Shown piece by piece: positions 11,167 to 23,459 of a stretch of 64,000 nt of DNA. The notes below the pieces were generated by a model that saw nothing but the letters and a program-made list of their open reading frames with translations, made no database searches and had not been told where the DNA came from. A program made the position numbers and the translations under genes. Every line of letters starts with the position of its first letter. The stretch's first letter is position 1. Source of the stretch: Lottia gigantea (lineage: Eukaryota; Mollusca; Gastropoda; Lottiidae); the NCBI RefSeq assembly GCF_000327385.1, contig NW_008709687.1:1283550-1347549 (forward strand), in the 5' to 3' direction.

Positions 11167-14100
11167 TCAAGCAAGTTCCACGTAATAAATCCAATAGAAT
11201 GCATTGAAAACTAAAAAAGCGAGTGGGAAAAAATATCGGGAAATCTTATCAACCATCCGTCCCATATCTTGGTTTGTTGTTACTCCCTCTTTAGACGCCC
11301 GCTTTTGGTCTGTCCTCGGCCTGTCTTTATAGAGAACTCCTGACGACATTTCATCATAATTTGGACTGAAAGATTCTGACGTTGAAAACTGAAATAGATT
11401 TTAATATGATTTAATCATGATACTTAATACTCAAAGAAGAAGGAACATTTCTAAGGTTAATTAAAATCCAAACCGACCAACCGGAAATAAATAATGGCGC
11501 GAAAATTGGCATTATTGATTATTAAATTTCATACAACGAAAAGAAATTGGTGAATATGTGGGGTTATTGGATGACGTCAATATAACAGAATGTTTTTGTT
11601 GTACTTTTCTTTAGAAGGAAACTGATAAATATTGCCGGAGAATTTTATTCTGACCAACTTAGTCACCAGTTGGTAAAACGAAGAATGCAAGTATTTTGTT
11701 GCAATAATGCACTCGGAACTGTGTCATTATGGTTTTTGCTTCAAGAACGGAGAACGGTTAAGGGGGAGATCAACTGTCTACCTCAGGAGCACACATTTCG
11801 GTGATGGTCTCAAATGATAAGGTCTTTTTTTTACAGGAATTCGAATTCTGACTACAATACAGATATGTGAATACAATATGTTGTATATATGTTACCAGGG
11901 CCGTAACTACATCAAATAAAGCAAATGAAATTTTATTTAAAGATGGGTTTCCTTATTTTTTAGTGTCAAATTAATGGAACTATTTGATTAATTGGTGTTT
12001 CTAATGAATTATCATGTATTCTTAATCATATCATTATGTTCTTATTGTATATAATTAAGAGTTTTAACCAATCATAAATGTCCATGTATGTACTGTCTGG
12101 ATAAACAAAAAAAGCCTTTTTGACCTTTCTTGATCGGTCACTCATTAGAATTATGTTGGTAATTCTCTTCTAGTTTAGCTAATCATGAATTAATTATGGA
12201 TATGTAAGATAAACTGGCCAAGTCATTAGAGAACGTCTACTTTCTATTCATATGAATATCAGCATTTCAAAATAAGGGAACCCATCTTTAAAAATTAAAG
12301 ATATAAATATATAAATTTATCGTTTGATGTCTGCAATAAAGGTGGTTATCGTTTGATGTATACCAAAATCGTTGCGATAAAAAATCTAACTGACTTCAAA
12401 GACAGCAGGATTTATGCATCATAGTAAAAAGAACCTGGTATCAAGCTAGCAACCAATCAGGTCCATACTTACAATAGATTGGGTGCTTGGCGAGCGTGGA
12501 CTGTTAGGAGAAAACTTTCTAAAGCGCCTGGATAACACTGTCACAAAGGCATATTCCACATACGCTGCAAACACAAAGACTAAACAGGCGGACATCCATA
12601 CGTCTATAGATTTAGTGTATGGAACTCTGGGAAGCTCAGAGCGTGCACCGGAACTCTGTGTTGTTATGGTGAGAACTGTCAACAACCCAACTGAGATTCT
12701 GGCGGGAATGGCGTGAGGATCGATCCAGAAAGAGACCCAAGAGAGCACAACTATCAGGATGGTTGGTATATAGGTCTGCGTTAAATAGAATCCTATTTGT
12801 CGTTGTAATTCTAAATCAGCATAAAGGCACGGGAAGCTTCCTGCAATAAGGAAAAAGAAGGTGGAATTTCAAAGCATGTCTAGTCATGGCAATATCAGAT
12901 AAAACTCAAAGTTTCTATCTAAATGCATTCCTTGACAAATCTAGCCGTAGACGTGATATACAGATGAGACGATATCACTTGGGTATATAACATCCGAGGA
13001 ACGGATAGGGCTAGATTTGCTGCGCTTACCCAAAAGTACTTTGAAATTTGAATTATCAGAAATGTTTTTTTTTCTTCAATTAATATGAGAAGAAAACATA
13101 CCCATTTGAAGATTCGTTGTGCAGTCATGCGCAGTGATAGATTTCAATTCAAAATCGGGAATATTGGCTGTTGGTAAAATGTTGCTGAACTTCCGCTTTG
13201 AGGACCAGACCAATGACATATCTTTTGTGACGTAACCATCTGAAATTAACAAGTGGTATAACTATCGTTAAAGGGAGGTTATTACGGGTGGGGTTAAGGA
13301 ACAACAGTAGATTCAATGCACATTCGTCTAAATGAATGGTCGAGTGTTTTGCATATACCCTTTCCTTAAAACAAGAATACCACCTTAAAGATTCACGAGG
13401 AAACGACCTTGGCAAGATCTCTTGACCACAGCGGAGAACATGTATGACGACCGTATATACTTTTACACACCGACCGAGATTAGAACCAACTATTTATTCC
13501 ATGTAAAGGCCGTTCTAACCGAATAGGCTTCGAATCACTATTCGAATAATATATATTCGGATTCCACGGCCGGTTCTGTTTAAATATTTATTTACGCTCT
13601 ATTTCTGTGGAACATGGTCCATCAAGGTAATTAGTCAGTCAGTCAATCACAGATATTGATCAGAATTTAATTAATTACTGTTGTTATTGTTTTTATCGTC
13701 CAACCTGTGTTCTTAATACCAATTATATCAACATTTATATCTGTGTATAGATCTGGCTTTGGAAACATAAATGTCATTGTCATAATGTACTTCTAGGATA
13801 ATGTCTTTCTGTTAACCTCTTTAAACATCTACTTGGGGCCGCGGTGGCTCAGTTAGTTAGACGCTTGCTCGCTAACCTGAATGTCCAGAGTTCATAGGTC
13901 GAGATAATACCTTCGGATTTTTCAACCCCGTTTCCCCCTGTCAGTGAAGCAGGTAAGAGGGGCTGTTGTGGAAAAGCGTCCAGTCGTTCAGATGGGACTA
14001 ATGCCGCTTTCCTGGCAAAATTTCCCTCATTACTCTCTGCATGGTGTTGCCCGTCTTCATTAGACCACACGGTGCAGAAAAGTAGGGCGTAAAACTCCAT

Positions 14101-17100
14101 TCATTTCATTGTTTTAAAACTTGTACTGGATATTATTGGTCTTCATTGTAGTTATTATCCAGAGCATTTATTAAGATTATTGCATTATTTTTTTTTTGTA
14201 CAGTAGTATATATTAAGGAGAGGTAATTTGTATTTCAAAGGATCAGAATATCTGGGAAAACCGCCATGGCTTCTGTTCATGGAACGTATATTTGAGTTAC
14301 CAAAATAAGGCTACAATGGAGAAGTAATTCATCACTTACAACTCTCGACTCTTAAAGAGCAGATTTGTTTATCTATAGGAAATTTTCTTAGATCCATAAT
14401 ACAACCAATTCTTAATGACAGTCTGAAAAAAATAAAACGAAAGTATCTCAGTCAGCAACTCTCAGGAGTATTTCGAGTTATTATTTATGTGAGGTAGATT
14501 TATATTCAATATGTTATTCAACGTTTGTCTCCGGGTTTGGTGGTATCATGAAGTCCAGGGTTCGGTTCAACAGTGGGTCCGGATCTTGGAAGCAACTGGA
14601 TCTATTACTGGATTTTGACCATCTGAGCGTATTGACGACTAAAACTTGCAGTTGCCCACAAATGCTGCCAGTTGCTCTATTTTCAGGCACAAGAACGGAT
14701 CTTCAGTGGTCGAAATCTACCATCATCCAGTTGTCGCAGCGGGCCTCTGTTCAATTCCTTTTTACATGAGGGCCTCACTCAAATCGATCGCAATAGATGC
14801 CTTGATATGCTTGACATGTGCCGACCATCAACGAACCCTACCTTTGACTGTAAATCAATGTTCCATTGGGAAAGATTCTAATATACATATTTGGTATGGT
14901 GACGTCATGTGTATCCTCTTTTTTGGCTTCCGGGAAGAATAGGTCTGGTACCCAGAAGGAATCAAAACGTCGATAATTGGTTTGGATATATCTATCAAAA
15001 TCAGTGTACCGTAATCGTGGGTCATCCCACTGCTGTCTGAAGTACAGGCTCATGGTGTACTCCTATAAACAGAAAAATAATTTCTTGTTTCTTAGCCTGA
15101 AATCCCCGGTGAAATAAAGTTGTGTTTCGTCAGGGATAGGGTTACCCCAGAAATATGGTCTTATCCATTCGTGAAATATCAACTGTGGTAGCCTGTACAT
15201 CTTGTGGCCATGTACTTGATCACAGCAACACAATTTGTTCATCACATAGCCTACACATGTACAATTTGTGTGTACATATATGTACATGATTGTTTATTCA
15301 AAAATGTAATCGAAAATATTGTGTAACATCTTCTGACCGATATTAAAACTCACGACCACCATTTGTTAACCAAGCTTGTTTGATAGGATTGCATGTTGCC
15401 TCCTCTGACCCGCCTCCCTCCCCTTTGGTTCCGCCACTGGTTGATTAATCCGAACAATCTAAGAAAAAATGCCGAGGTTCGAAGCGTGCTTAATGAAGCT
15501 GAGTAAGGGACTATTTAGCTTAACAGACATACGTAGTTCTGTCAACAAACTTTCTCTTCGCATTCCATTAAAAAAAAATATAAATATAAAAAATCAATAG
15601 GACACTTGGAAGAACAATAAACAACTAAATTAGAAATTCTCAGATTTCTTTGTAGAGACAAAAACAATTCTCAATTCAATTTCATTATAGGCAAATGTCA
15701 AATCACTGGAAAGAAATAGAGATAATTTAAATGCGAAAAACAGGGCGGTGGTCTGGCAATGTTCATCACAGACCTGGTTCCAGTTTTTTAAGTCTCCGTT
15801 CCCAATATGTACATTACCAAGCCCCATGGTACACCCTAGACGAAACTACGTACGGGTCTTACTTGGAAATAACAGACGAACGTGGTTCACAACCATTTTG
15901 AATCTCTACCAAGCCTTCAAATCACGTTTGAAAGATTTAGAAATGGCTTTAAGTGTAATTTGAAATGGAAGAAGATCGCACAGCTTGTACCTGAGTAACA
16001 ACCTGTTTCAGGTTCTGTTTTAATATTTCTAAATTTGTCATAGTTTATGGAAACAACTGGCATGAAAATATTTTAGAATGAAAATAGATAAAGGAAAATA
16101 CACATACCATGGCAAGTTCGTTGACAGGGCCGAGGGCGAGGATATCAAAATCGATGGCAACTTTCGTCGCTTCACCTACAACAGAAACGTTTAAAATTCA
16201 GTAATCTTCTGTAAGGTTTGAAATTTCATGTGAACTGAAACGTGCAATACCGTGCAGTGTGCAATGAGGACATTTTTTCAGGACTTCAGAATTGGCCTTG
16301 CCTACTTGTTTCATGATTCAATTTTCAACTGTTCTTTTACATATATGTGTACTGTACTGAACAGTAAGACGTAAAACTCTATTTCATTGCCTGTCTGAGG
16401 TACTGAACAGTAAGACGTAAAACTCTATTTCATTGGCTGTCTGAGGTACTGAACAGTACGACGTAAAACTCTATTTCATTGGCTGTCTGAGGTACTGAAC
16501 AGTACGACGTAAAACTCTATTTCATTGGCTGTCTGAGGTACTGAACAGTACGACGTAAAACTCTATTTCATTGGCTGTCTGGGGTACTGAAGAGTAAGAA
16601 CGTAAAACTCTATTTCATTGGCTGTCTGAGGTACTGAACAGTAAGAACGTAAAACTCTATTTCATTAGCTGTCTGAGGTACTGAAGAGTAAGAACGTAAA
16701 ACTCTATTTCATTAGCTGTCTGAGGTACTGAACAGTAAGAACGTAAAACTCTATTTCATTAGCTGTCTGAGGTACTGAACAGTAAGACGTAAAACTCTAT
16801 TTCATTGGCTGTCTGAGGTACTGAACAGTAAGAACGTAAAACTCTATTTCATTGGCTGTCTGAGGTACTGAACAGTAAGAACGTTAAACTCTATTTCATT
16901 GGCTGTCTGAGGTACTGAACAGTAAGAACGTAAAACTCTATTTCATTGGCTGTCTGAGGTACTGAAGAGTAAGAACGTAAAACTCTATTTCATTGGCTGT
17001 CTGAGGTGCTGAACAGTAAGAACGTAAAACTCTATTTCATTAGCTGTCTGAGGTACTGAACAGTAAGAACGTAAAACTCTATTTCATTGGCTGTCTGAGG

Positions 17101-18979
17101 TGCTGAACAGTAAGAACGTAAAACTCTATTTCAGTTCATCTCTCTGTGGTTCTGAATAGTAAGACGTAAAAACTCAAACCTCACCTGTAATAGTGTATGG
17201 ACCAATAGATGAAACATAGTTACTAGAATTAAACAGACGATCTAATACTTCTTTCTCACTCGTTTTACAAAGGCTGAAATATTCAAAAAGTACAAAAAGG
17301 CTGAAAATTGGTATCAACTGAAAGGATCTACTTGGCAAACATAGAGTAAATTTGGTGTCGAAGATCCATTTGATGTCTCCTTTACAAGCGGCACGGAAAT
17401 CCCTCGGGGAAAGTTTGACACCTTCATTCATTTTGAATGTACCATACTATGTACCATGTTTAGATGACTATACAGACAGCTAAAATTGAGAACTCTGGTT
17501 AAGTAGATGTTTAAATGGCTATAAAAGAGATCTATCATCTGGTAAAGTACATGTTTATTTGACTATACAGATAGCTGAAATTGGGCTTTGTCGGCTGGTG
17601 AAGTAAATAATTTAGACGATCAGATACAGATGACTGAATTGAGCTCTATCATCTGATATACCAAGTGTGTAGGTGACTATTTAGCTAAATTCAGCTATAG
17701 TAAAGAATATATTTAACCGATTTGATCTTAGAATTGAAAATTATTTTGTTTTGTTTTGTATTGTTGGTACTTAAAATCAGGACTTCATATCTCATTCCTT
17801 TGTTATGGCGTTGATCAATAAGATGAGAGATATGGACAGAAGTAGACCATTGTCTCCACTTGTTTTAAAGCTGCTTATACTAATTGTGTGTCGAATCAGA
17901 ACAAACCATTCCTTGGAACAATTTAACAGAACAATCAATCTGTTTTCAATTAAGTTTTCTCTTGTCGGCCATTAAATGTTTGGTGGGTTGTCAGAACTGA
18001 TGGTGTTGGTAGTTGTTGGCAACTAATATAGTTGGGTCAGACCTCTAGCTCATTTCAGGAAAAAAGTGATTGTTCCTTCGACTATTAGGGGGTTAGAATT
18101 ATGGTCTTCCAAATATTTACTTGATCAGTTCAATAGAGCTTTTTTTAGCTATCCCTTTGGCCTTTCAGAACTAAACCTGGCGCATAGTTCGTCTACAAAT
18201 ATGCGTAACATAAAAAGTAATCAGATCTAGTTATCTCTTGTCGAGCAATAAAGGGAACAGAGGGAACTTTGACCATACTTTCACATGCCGACAGAGATTA
18301 AAACCCACGACCACCATTGTGACCAAATGGATTCTCAAATAACCCCCCCCCCCCCCATTGTTATCAAACCTTCTGTCCTGATGTTTGATTTATGTCCAAA
18401 ACACGTGTTACCAATATGATAACGATCTTGTCAATCATAAGTGGTTGTTTTTAATATATCACATTTTCATTAAACTATACTATTTACTATTCAATATCTC
18501 TATAGGATTGCCGTCAATAAATTGGTGTCGTGGGTTCGAATCTTCTTCCCTCCAGGTTTCTGGTACCCCTTGTGATGCTCCTAGACTAGCTACTAGCTAC
18601 TTTCAATGATGCAAAAGTTTTGTTGTCTTTGAAGTCAGTTATGTCTTTCATTGGAAAGCTTTTGATAGACTTCAAACGGCAATCACCTTTACATTCAAAA
18701 GATGAAAAACTGTAATATTTTTAGCGGATCACATATTTATATTTGCTTTTTAAAACAAAATCCGAAGAGTAAAGTGGAATCTATTTAGGTTAATGCGTAA
18801 AAAAAACATTACCAGACTTCAATAGCTGCTTGATATACCATTGAAAATGTCATTCGTGCGTAGCTCGTAATATCATTCCCAATCAGGGCCAAACCCTTTT
18901 AAAAAAATTTAAAATTGACTTACCACATTGGTAAAAATATAAACAAAATAAAAACAAAATCCGTAAGTGTTGATTCCAT
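11167..18979 (-). CDS. Channel B: glycine-receptor-like Cys-loop ligand-gated chloride channel, complete
   Basis: Eight exons, all GT-AG with consistent phases: 18924-18979, 17185-17273, 16108-16175, 14842-15062, 14340-14422, 13102-13239, 12473-12840, 11167-11388; 1245 bp, 414 aa. Layout: signal peptide (FVFILFIFLPM), binding core with FRQQWDDPRL and FWVPDLFF, Cys-loop Cys152-Cys166 (CIMDLRKFPIDKQIC, the canonical 13-residue spacing), and a second loop-C pair Cys212/Cys223 typical of glycine and glutamate-gated chloride receptors. M1 is about residues 236-257. Before M2 comes Pro264-Ala265-Arg266, the anion-selectivity motif, then LTVLTITTQSSG. M3 is followed by a short Ser-rich cytoplasmic loop, and M4 ends YWIYYVELA. 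It forms a plasma-membrane chloride-channel subunit, closest in style to glycine receptors (TTQSSG). Aromatic Phe221 two residues before Cys223 is the expected loop-C ligand contact. Exon sizes 68/221/83/138 equal or approximate the vertebrate GABA-A/GlyR pattern. The agonist is not decided by sequence. Confidence 0.94.
13836..14110 (+). mobile_element. tRNA-derived SINE, near full length
   Basis: It starts with the tRNA-like head GCGGTGGCTCAGTTAGTTAG (box A region), followed by GCTTGCTCGCTAACCTGAA and a damaged box B (AGAGTTCA). It then has the shared body (TTTCCCCCTGTCAGTG, GCAAAATTTCCCTCAT) and the tail GTAGGGCGTAAAACTCCATT plus CATTTCATT. It sits in the intron between channel B exons 5 and 6. 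No clear target-site duplication. Confidence 0.85.
15856..15985 (+). repeat. Part copy of a fold-back element also at 36984-37190
   Basis: The words GAAATAACAGACGAACGTGG, CACAACCATTTTGAATC, AAGCCTTCAAATCACGTTT and GAAATGGCTTTAA occur in the same order as in the inverted-repeat element at 36984-37190. It lies inside channel B. Confidence 0.65.
16225..16351. repeat. SINE core remnant beside the minisatellite
   Basis: CCGTGCAGTGTGCAATGAGG, CAGGACTTCAGAATTGGCCT and TTTCAACTG follow the order of the SINE body (minus orientation). It borders the tandem array whose unit resembles the SINE tail. Confidence 0.55.
16352..17172 (+). repeat. 46-48 bp minisatellite, about 17 units, in channel B intron 2
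   Basis: The unit is TCTGAGGTACTGAACAGTAA, GA(A)CGTAAAACTC, TATTTCATTGGCTG; copies differ mainly by one inserted A and a few point changes. The core AGTA-GACGTAAAACTC-ATT-CATT equals the 3' tail of the local SINE family in forward orientation. The array stops about 12 bp before the splice donor of channel B exon 2 (exon begins at 17185). Confidence 0.93.
17455..17700 (-). repeat. 56-bp satellite array, about 4 decayed units, in channel B intron 1
   Basis: It contains GACTATACAGATAGCTGAAA, GAGCTCTATCATCTG and TAAAGTACATGTTTA, the same family and orientation as 7515-7900. Confidence 0.8.
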
Positions 18980-19302
18980 AATAACGGCACAGTTCCTAGA
19001 CTTATAAAAAGTCATACGAATAATGTTACGAAAGCAACCTTACGTTATATTCGACAAGAGCATGGTGGACCAAAAAAAAGACGCATTGTGTTTTTATTTC
19101 GGGAATTGTGTATTTATATATCCTAAATAGATCAAGAACATCCTGTACAGAGTCTGATACAGAGACAGATTTAATTTTCCTTATCTTAACCAACTGGATC
19201 ACTTCGATCGATAAATTGTAATAAACGGAATTAGTTTAGACAGAATGATAACATTTATAAACTCTGAATGAAGTTTTACGTCCGTGTTTGTCCCATTTTC
19301 AC
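18980..19302. other. 5' flank of channel B
   Basis: This is the immediate upstream (minus-sense) region of the channel B start. I see no recognisable TATA or initiator with confidence. Confidence 0.3.
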
Positions 19303-19544
19303 CATGTTCACAATGTCAAGCTATAACGAACATCGTCTTATACCTTGACTGCACTAGTCACGAAAGTTTGTAAATGCATTTGATTAAATTGTACGCTAGC
19401 GAATACAGTCAGTCATAACTGTCATGATTGGGTGTATTCGCTGGCAATCCAATCAAATCACACAACATCACGACATACGAGTAAGGTGACTATTGCAGTC
19501 AAGGTAAAAGACGAAGTTCATAATATCTTGGCATTGTCAAGATG
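19303..19544. mobile_element. Fold-back MITE family 1, complete copy
   Basis: The left terminus CATGTTCACAATGTCAAGC continues ACGAACATCGTCTTATACC and TTGACTGCA. The right terminus is its reverse complement (TGCAGTCAAGGTAAAAGACG, AAGTTCATAATATCTTGGC, ATTGTCAAGATG). The terminal inverted repeat is about 50 bp. Non-coding and non-autonomous; superfamily not determined. Confidence 0.85.
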
Positions 19545-19756
19545 TATTGATCTTAGGGATGTGTCCTTTTTTGTTGTTTTGTGTGGAATACAAGAACGAC
19601 TGCTAATTCATTATAAAATCTTACAATGTTCATGCCATATTTGGTTCATAAACATGTTATGCTTGTGAATAACTTTGATATTAAAGCACCAGCATGCAAT
19701 ATTTTCGTTTTAAAATCTAATTAACAAAAACCGAGTGTTCTAATATTGTAAGTAAT

Positions 19757-20183
19757 TTAAAGGGGCAGTATGCAAAATGTTCATTATCAAACATGTCGTA
19801 AATTATACCTGAAAATATCTACATCTATGTATCTACTTGATCAAACTGTGTTTGTTTTAAAAGGGTTAATAAAACGGAGCGTACTAATTGTTAATTAAGT
19901 AATTTAAACTAGTTTTAGTGTTCACCTTATAGAGCTTCGATATTTTCAGTTGGAACCTTTAAGATAGATCTGCACAGACAATCAACAATTTGGCGTTAAA
20001 ACTGTACAATAGTTTACGTAAACCTTTCAAATGGATTTTGCGATCTAAAAATTAGTGAAAAGATACTTTTAGTTAAACCGTTCAGGTGAGGATAGTGTAA
20101 GGGACATATTTCTCTACAATTTAGGTCTGAAGATTTTGAGTAATTTTCCCCACACTACTCATAAGATCACAATGCGACTTTAA
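19757..20183. mobile_element. MITE family 3, about 430 bp
   Basis: It begins TTAAAGGGGCAGT and shares internal words with the copy at 31400-31852: GTTTGTTTTAAAAGGGTTAA, TAGTTTACGTAAACCTTT, and GGGACATATTTCTCTA (GGGACCCATTTCTCTA in the other copy). No coding potential. Confidence 0.7.
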
Positions 20184-21082
20184 TATTTAACAACAAACTC
20201 AAAAGACGAAAGCATTTTACTTATCATCATTATCAACTCGCTATTATGACTCGCTCGTTTTATAAATTTTGTATGAGTCTTCGGAACCTTTTATGATTAT
20301 TGAAAATATCAATTTATGAAAGTAGGTCAGCCTCGTGTTAACATGAACATATCAATCCGTACCTTGTCACATACGCTTAGAAAAGAGTGAAGTATACACG
20401 GGCGCTAGGGGTTAAGTCAAGGGTGTTGACTGAAACCCATACCAAAAATATTTTATTATTGTGTGGAAAAATTTCAAACGATAGATAAAAATCAAATTTG
20501 AGCACTTTCGGATGTTATGAAATCGAGTTATCGCCCTTGTTCCGTATATGTGAATGGGCTGTATCTTATCGTTTCGATCGAATGAATTTTCAAAGTTATC
20601 TTGCCCTTGTACCTGCATACTGAAAATATAGTTACTCCTACATCCTTTAGGTTGACTATTGTTATCTTTTTGCCCAACGCACGCATCGGAACGTGGCCTC
20701 ACTAGACTACCGAACAAATAGTTGCCTCCCATCTTTAAATAATCACAACACATCTTGCGTAATTAATACATTAATTTCCACATCACATTATCAGCCCTAA
20801 TTAGCCTCATTAGCGGAGATAAAGGGTGATTCAGATCCGTTTTAATTAATTTACCAGAAACAGACAGTAAGAAAAAAGAAAACAATGAAGAAAAGATATA
20901 CATAAAAAAATGTATCAGTTTTCAATCTCTAAACAATGTACCTATATAACGACATTGTTAATAATTTTATAATAGATCTGTTTACAAACCACTACCGAGC
21001 TAAACACAATCTTGTCAATGTAGATCGGTGGGTTCAGGATGCCAAACAACTCACCCAAAAGAGGTTAGTATCATTGCCACTA
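20184..21082. other. Intergenic DNA, no gene seen
   Basis: A 113-codon minus-strand open frame at 20412-20753 has no family signature, splice context or compositional support. I treat it as chance. Confidence 0.4.
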
Positions 21083-21403
21083 TCTTCAAAACGAACATCA
21101 TAATGTCAAGCTATTACGAACATCACAGTGTCAAGCTATTACGAACATCACAGTGTCAACTATTACGAACACCATGGCAAAGTATTACGAACACCACAAC
21201 GTTACAGTATTACAAACTGTGTCTTATACGTAAACGGATACAACCAATCAGAGCCCAAGTCACAGACTTTTGTCAAGGACACTGATTGGATGTATTCGCT
21301 AACATACAATTCAATCAAATCGCTGCATTCTGTAATACGAGAAAGGTGGCTATTGCAGTCAAGGTATCAGATGAGATCCTAATAGCTTGACATTATGAAG
21401 ATG
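21083..21403. mobile_element. Fold-back MITE family 1, copy with expanded left terminus
   Basis: The right end is standard (TTGCAGTCAAGGTATCAGAT, TAATAGCTTGACATTATGAA). At the left end the terminal word AGTGTCAAGCTATTACGAAC is repeated about five times with a period near 25 bp (21107-21215). The internal segment holds the typical CCAATCAGAGCCC and TGGATGTATTCGCTA words. Confidence 0.82.
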
Positions 21404-22135
21404 TCCCTCTCATTAATTTTGAATCACCGTGCAGGAATTTGAACGACCATCCCACAGCGTTATTCACATAAGCAGAAGATAATCCATGAAATGCTTTGAT
21501 TTTTAAATGCGGCAATACAAGTAGGATAAGAATTAGTTGGAGTCTGTAGGCCAAGAGTATATAATTAAATTTGATTGCTTCCCTTTGTATAAGTTCTAAT
21601 TTCAATCAGTTTCTCACTAATTTGGGCCATAAACACTGAAAATTACTGTGAATTACAAACCAAAAGTTGTATAGAAAAATGGGAAAATTGCACAAGATTT
21701 TTTTTTTAAATGTGCAGACTATATTTAATACCATTAACCGCCCTAATCTGATCAAGTTTTTCAGGAATTACTTTCTATCAGGACCCTAGCTACAGGGGGA
21801 CAGATTGCCCCTACCCCCATCTCCCAAAAATTCTGCCAGCTGACCAATATCATCACTGATATACACCATCTTGCTCCTCCGGGTATATAACTTGCCCGTC
21901 CGTACAATAACATCTGACTACGGGCCTGTTTTCACTGTTTGTTGAAACAGTATAACTTCTCTATTAAGATAATGTCATTCTAATGTTTCAAACTGTTCAG
22001 ATAGCTGTGAGTTATTTCAGAGATAACCCCTGGAGCTAATCTTAAATCTGGCTTGCTTCTTGTTTCAGTACTTGTTTGTTTATATTGAATTACGCCGCAT
22101 GTATTCAAAGAGGGATACAGTTTCTATATAATTAC

Positions 22136-23045
22136 TTTACCAGCTGATAGAGCTCAATTTCAGCTATCTGTATAGTCATCTAAATATTGACTTTACCAGC
22201 TGATAGAGCTCAATTTCAGCTATCTGTATAGTCATCTAAATATTTACTTTACCAGCTGATAGAGCTCAATTTCAACTATATTTATAGTCATGTAAATATT
22301 TACTTTACCAGCCGATAGAGCTCAATTTCAGCTATCTGTATAGTCATCTAAATGTTTACTTTACCAGCTGATAGAGCTCAATTTCAACCATCTGTATAGT
22401 CATTTAAATATTTACTTTATCAGTTGATAGAGCTCAATTTCAACTATCAGTATATTACGTTACCAACTGATAGAGCTCGATTTCAGCTATATGTATAGTC
22501 ATCTACTTTGTTACTTAATCAGTTGATAGAGCTCAATTTCAGCTACCAATATGGTCACGACTTAATAATTACTTTACCAACTGATAGAGCTCGATTTCAG
22601 CTATATGTATAGTCATCTACTTTTTACTTTACCAGCTGATAGAGCTCAATTTCAGCCATCTTTATAGTCATCTAAATATTTACTTTACCAGCTGATAGAG
22701 CTCAATTTCAGCTATATATATAGTTGTCTAAATAATAAATTTACTAGCTGATAGAGCTCAATTTCAGCTATATATATAGTTGTCTTAATAATAAATTTAC
22801 CAGCTGATAGAGCTCAATTTCAGCTATATATATAATCGTCTTAATAATAAATTTACTAGCTGATAGAGATAGTAGTCATCTACAGTCATCAAAATATTGC
22901 TATACCAGATGATAGAGCTCGATTTCAGCTATATGTATAGTCATCTACTTTTTACTTTACCAGCTGATAGAGCTCAATTTCAGCCATCTTTATAGTCATC
23001 TAAATATTTACTTTACCAGATGACAGAGCTCAATTTCAGCTATTT
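22136..23045 (+). repeat. 56-bp satellite array, about 16 units
   Basis: The unit is CTTTACCAGCTGATAGAGCT, CAATTTCAGCTATCTGTATA, GTCATCTAAATATTTA. Each unit has CAGCTGATAGAGCTC, which carries two nested palindromic hexamers (CAGCTG, GAGCTC). The central units are closest to each other. Same family as the arrays at 7515 and 17455 in opposite orientation. Confidence 0.93.
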
Positions 23046-23459
23046 GATTCTCTTGCAATGATCAATGGTGGATCACTGCTTCATGCCACAATCTTTCAGC
23101 TAGATGGACCTTATATTTCGTAACAATATTGCTACGGAGTGTCTTCTAAGTCGAAAAAACAAACAATTTCTATCAAACAAGCAAAAGCGTAATATCGTGC
23201 TGGAAGTCTTTGAAGTATGAGGCATACAGTAAATTATAGATGAATTGTAATAGAGGATTAGGTTAAAACAGCGGGCGGTTATCAGTCTTAATTTCATCAG
23301 CACGATATCGGACAAGCTGTTCAAAATGGCACCTGAACCATCGTCCGTCTGACAGCATGTACGCAAAGAAAATAAACATATATTGAATTGAGTTAAGAGG
23401 CCTACTTTTCAGTCTGCGCTTTGGCTTTTGAAAAACGGCAACAGTAATGTCCATTGAGG
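23046..23459. other. Intergenic DNA, no gene seen
   Basis: Short open frames are present on both strands but show no family motif. Confidence 0.35.

Noticed and set aside
13836-13910. Possible functional tRNA gene at the start of the SINE
   Set aside because: Box A and box B words are present but the acceptor and anticodon stems do not pair well, and the segment is continuous with the SINE body found in other copies.
14548-14942. Three overlapping plus-strand frames beside channel B exon 4
   Set aside because: They partly overlap the antisense of a confirmed exon (14842-15062) and have no motif of their own.
20412-20753. 113-codon minus-strand frame
   Set aside because: No recognisable domain, low-complexity-free but AT-driven composition, no splice or neighbour support.
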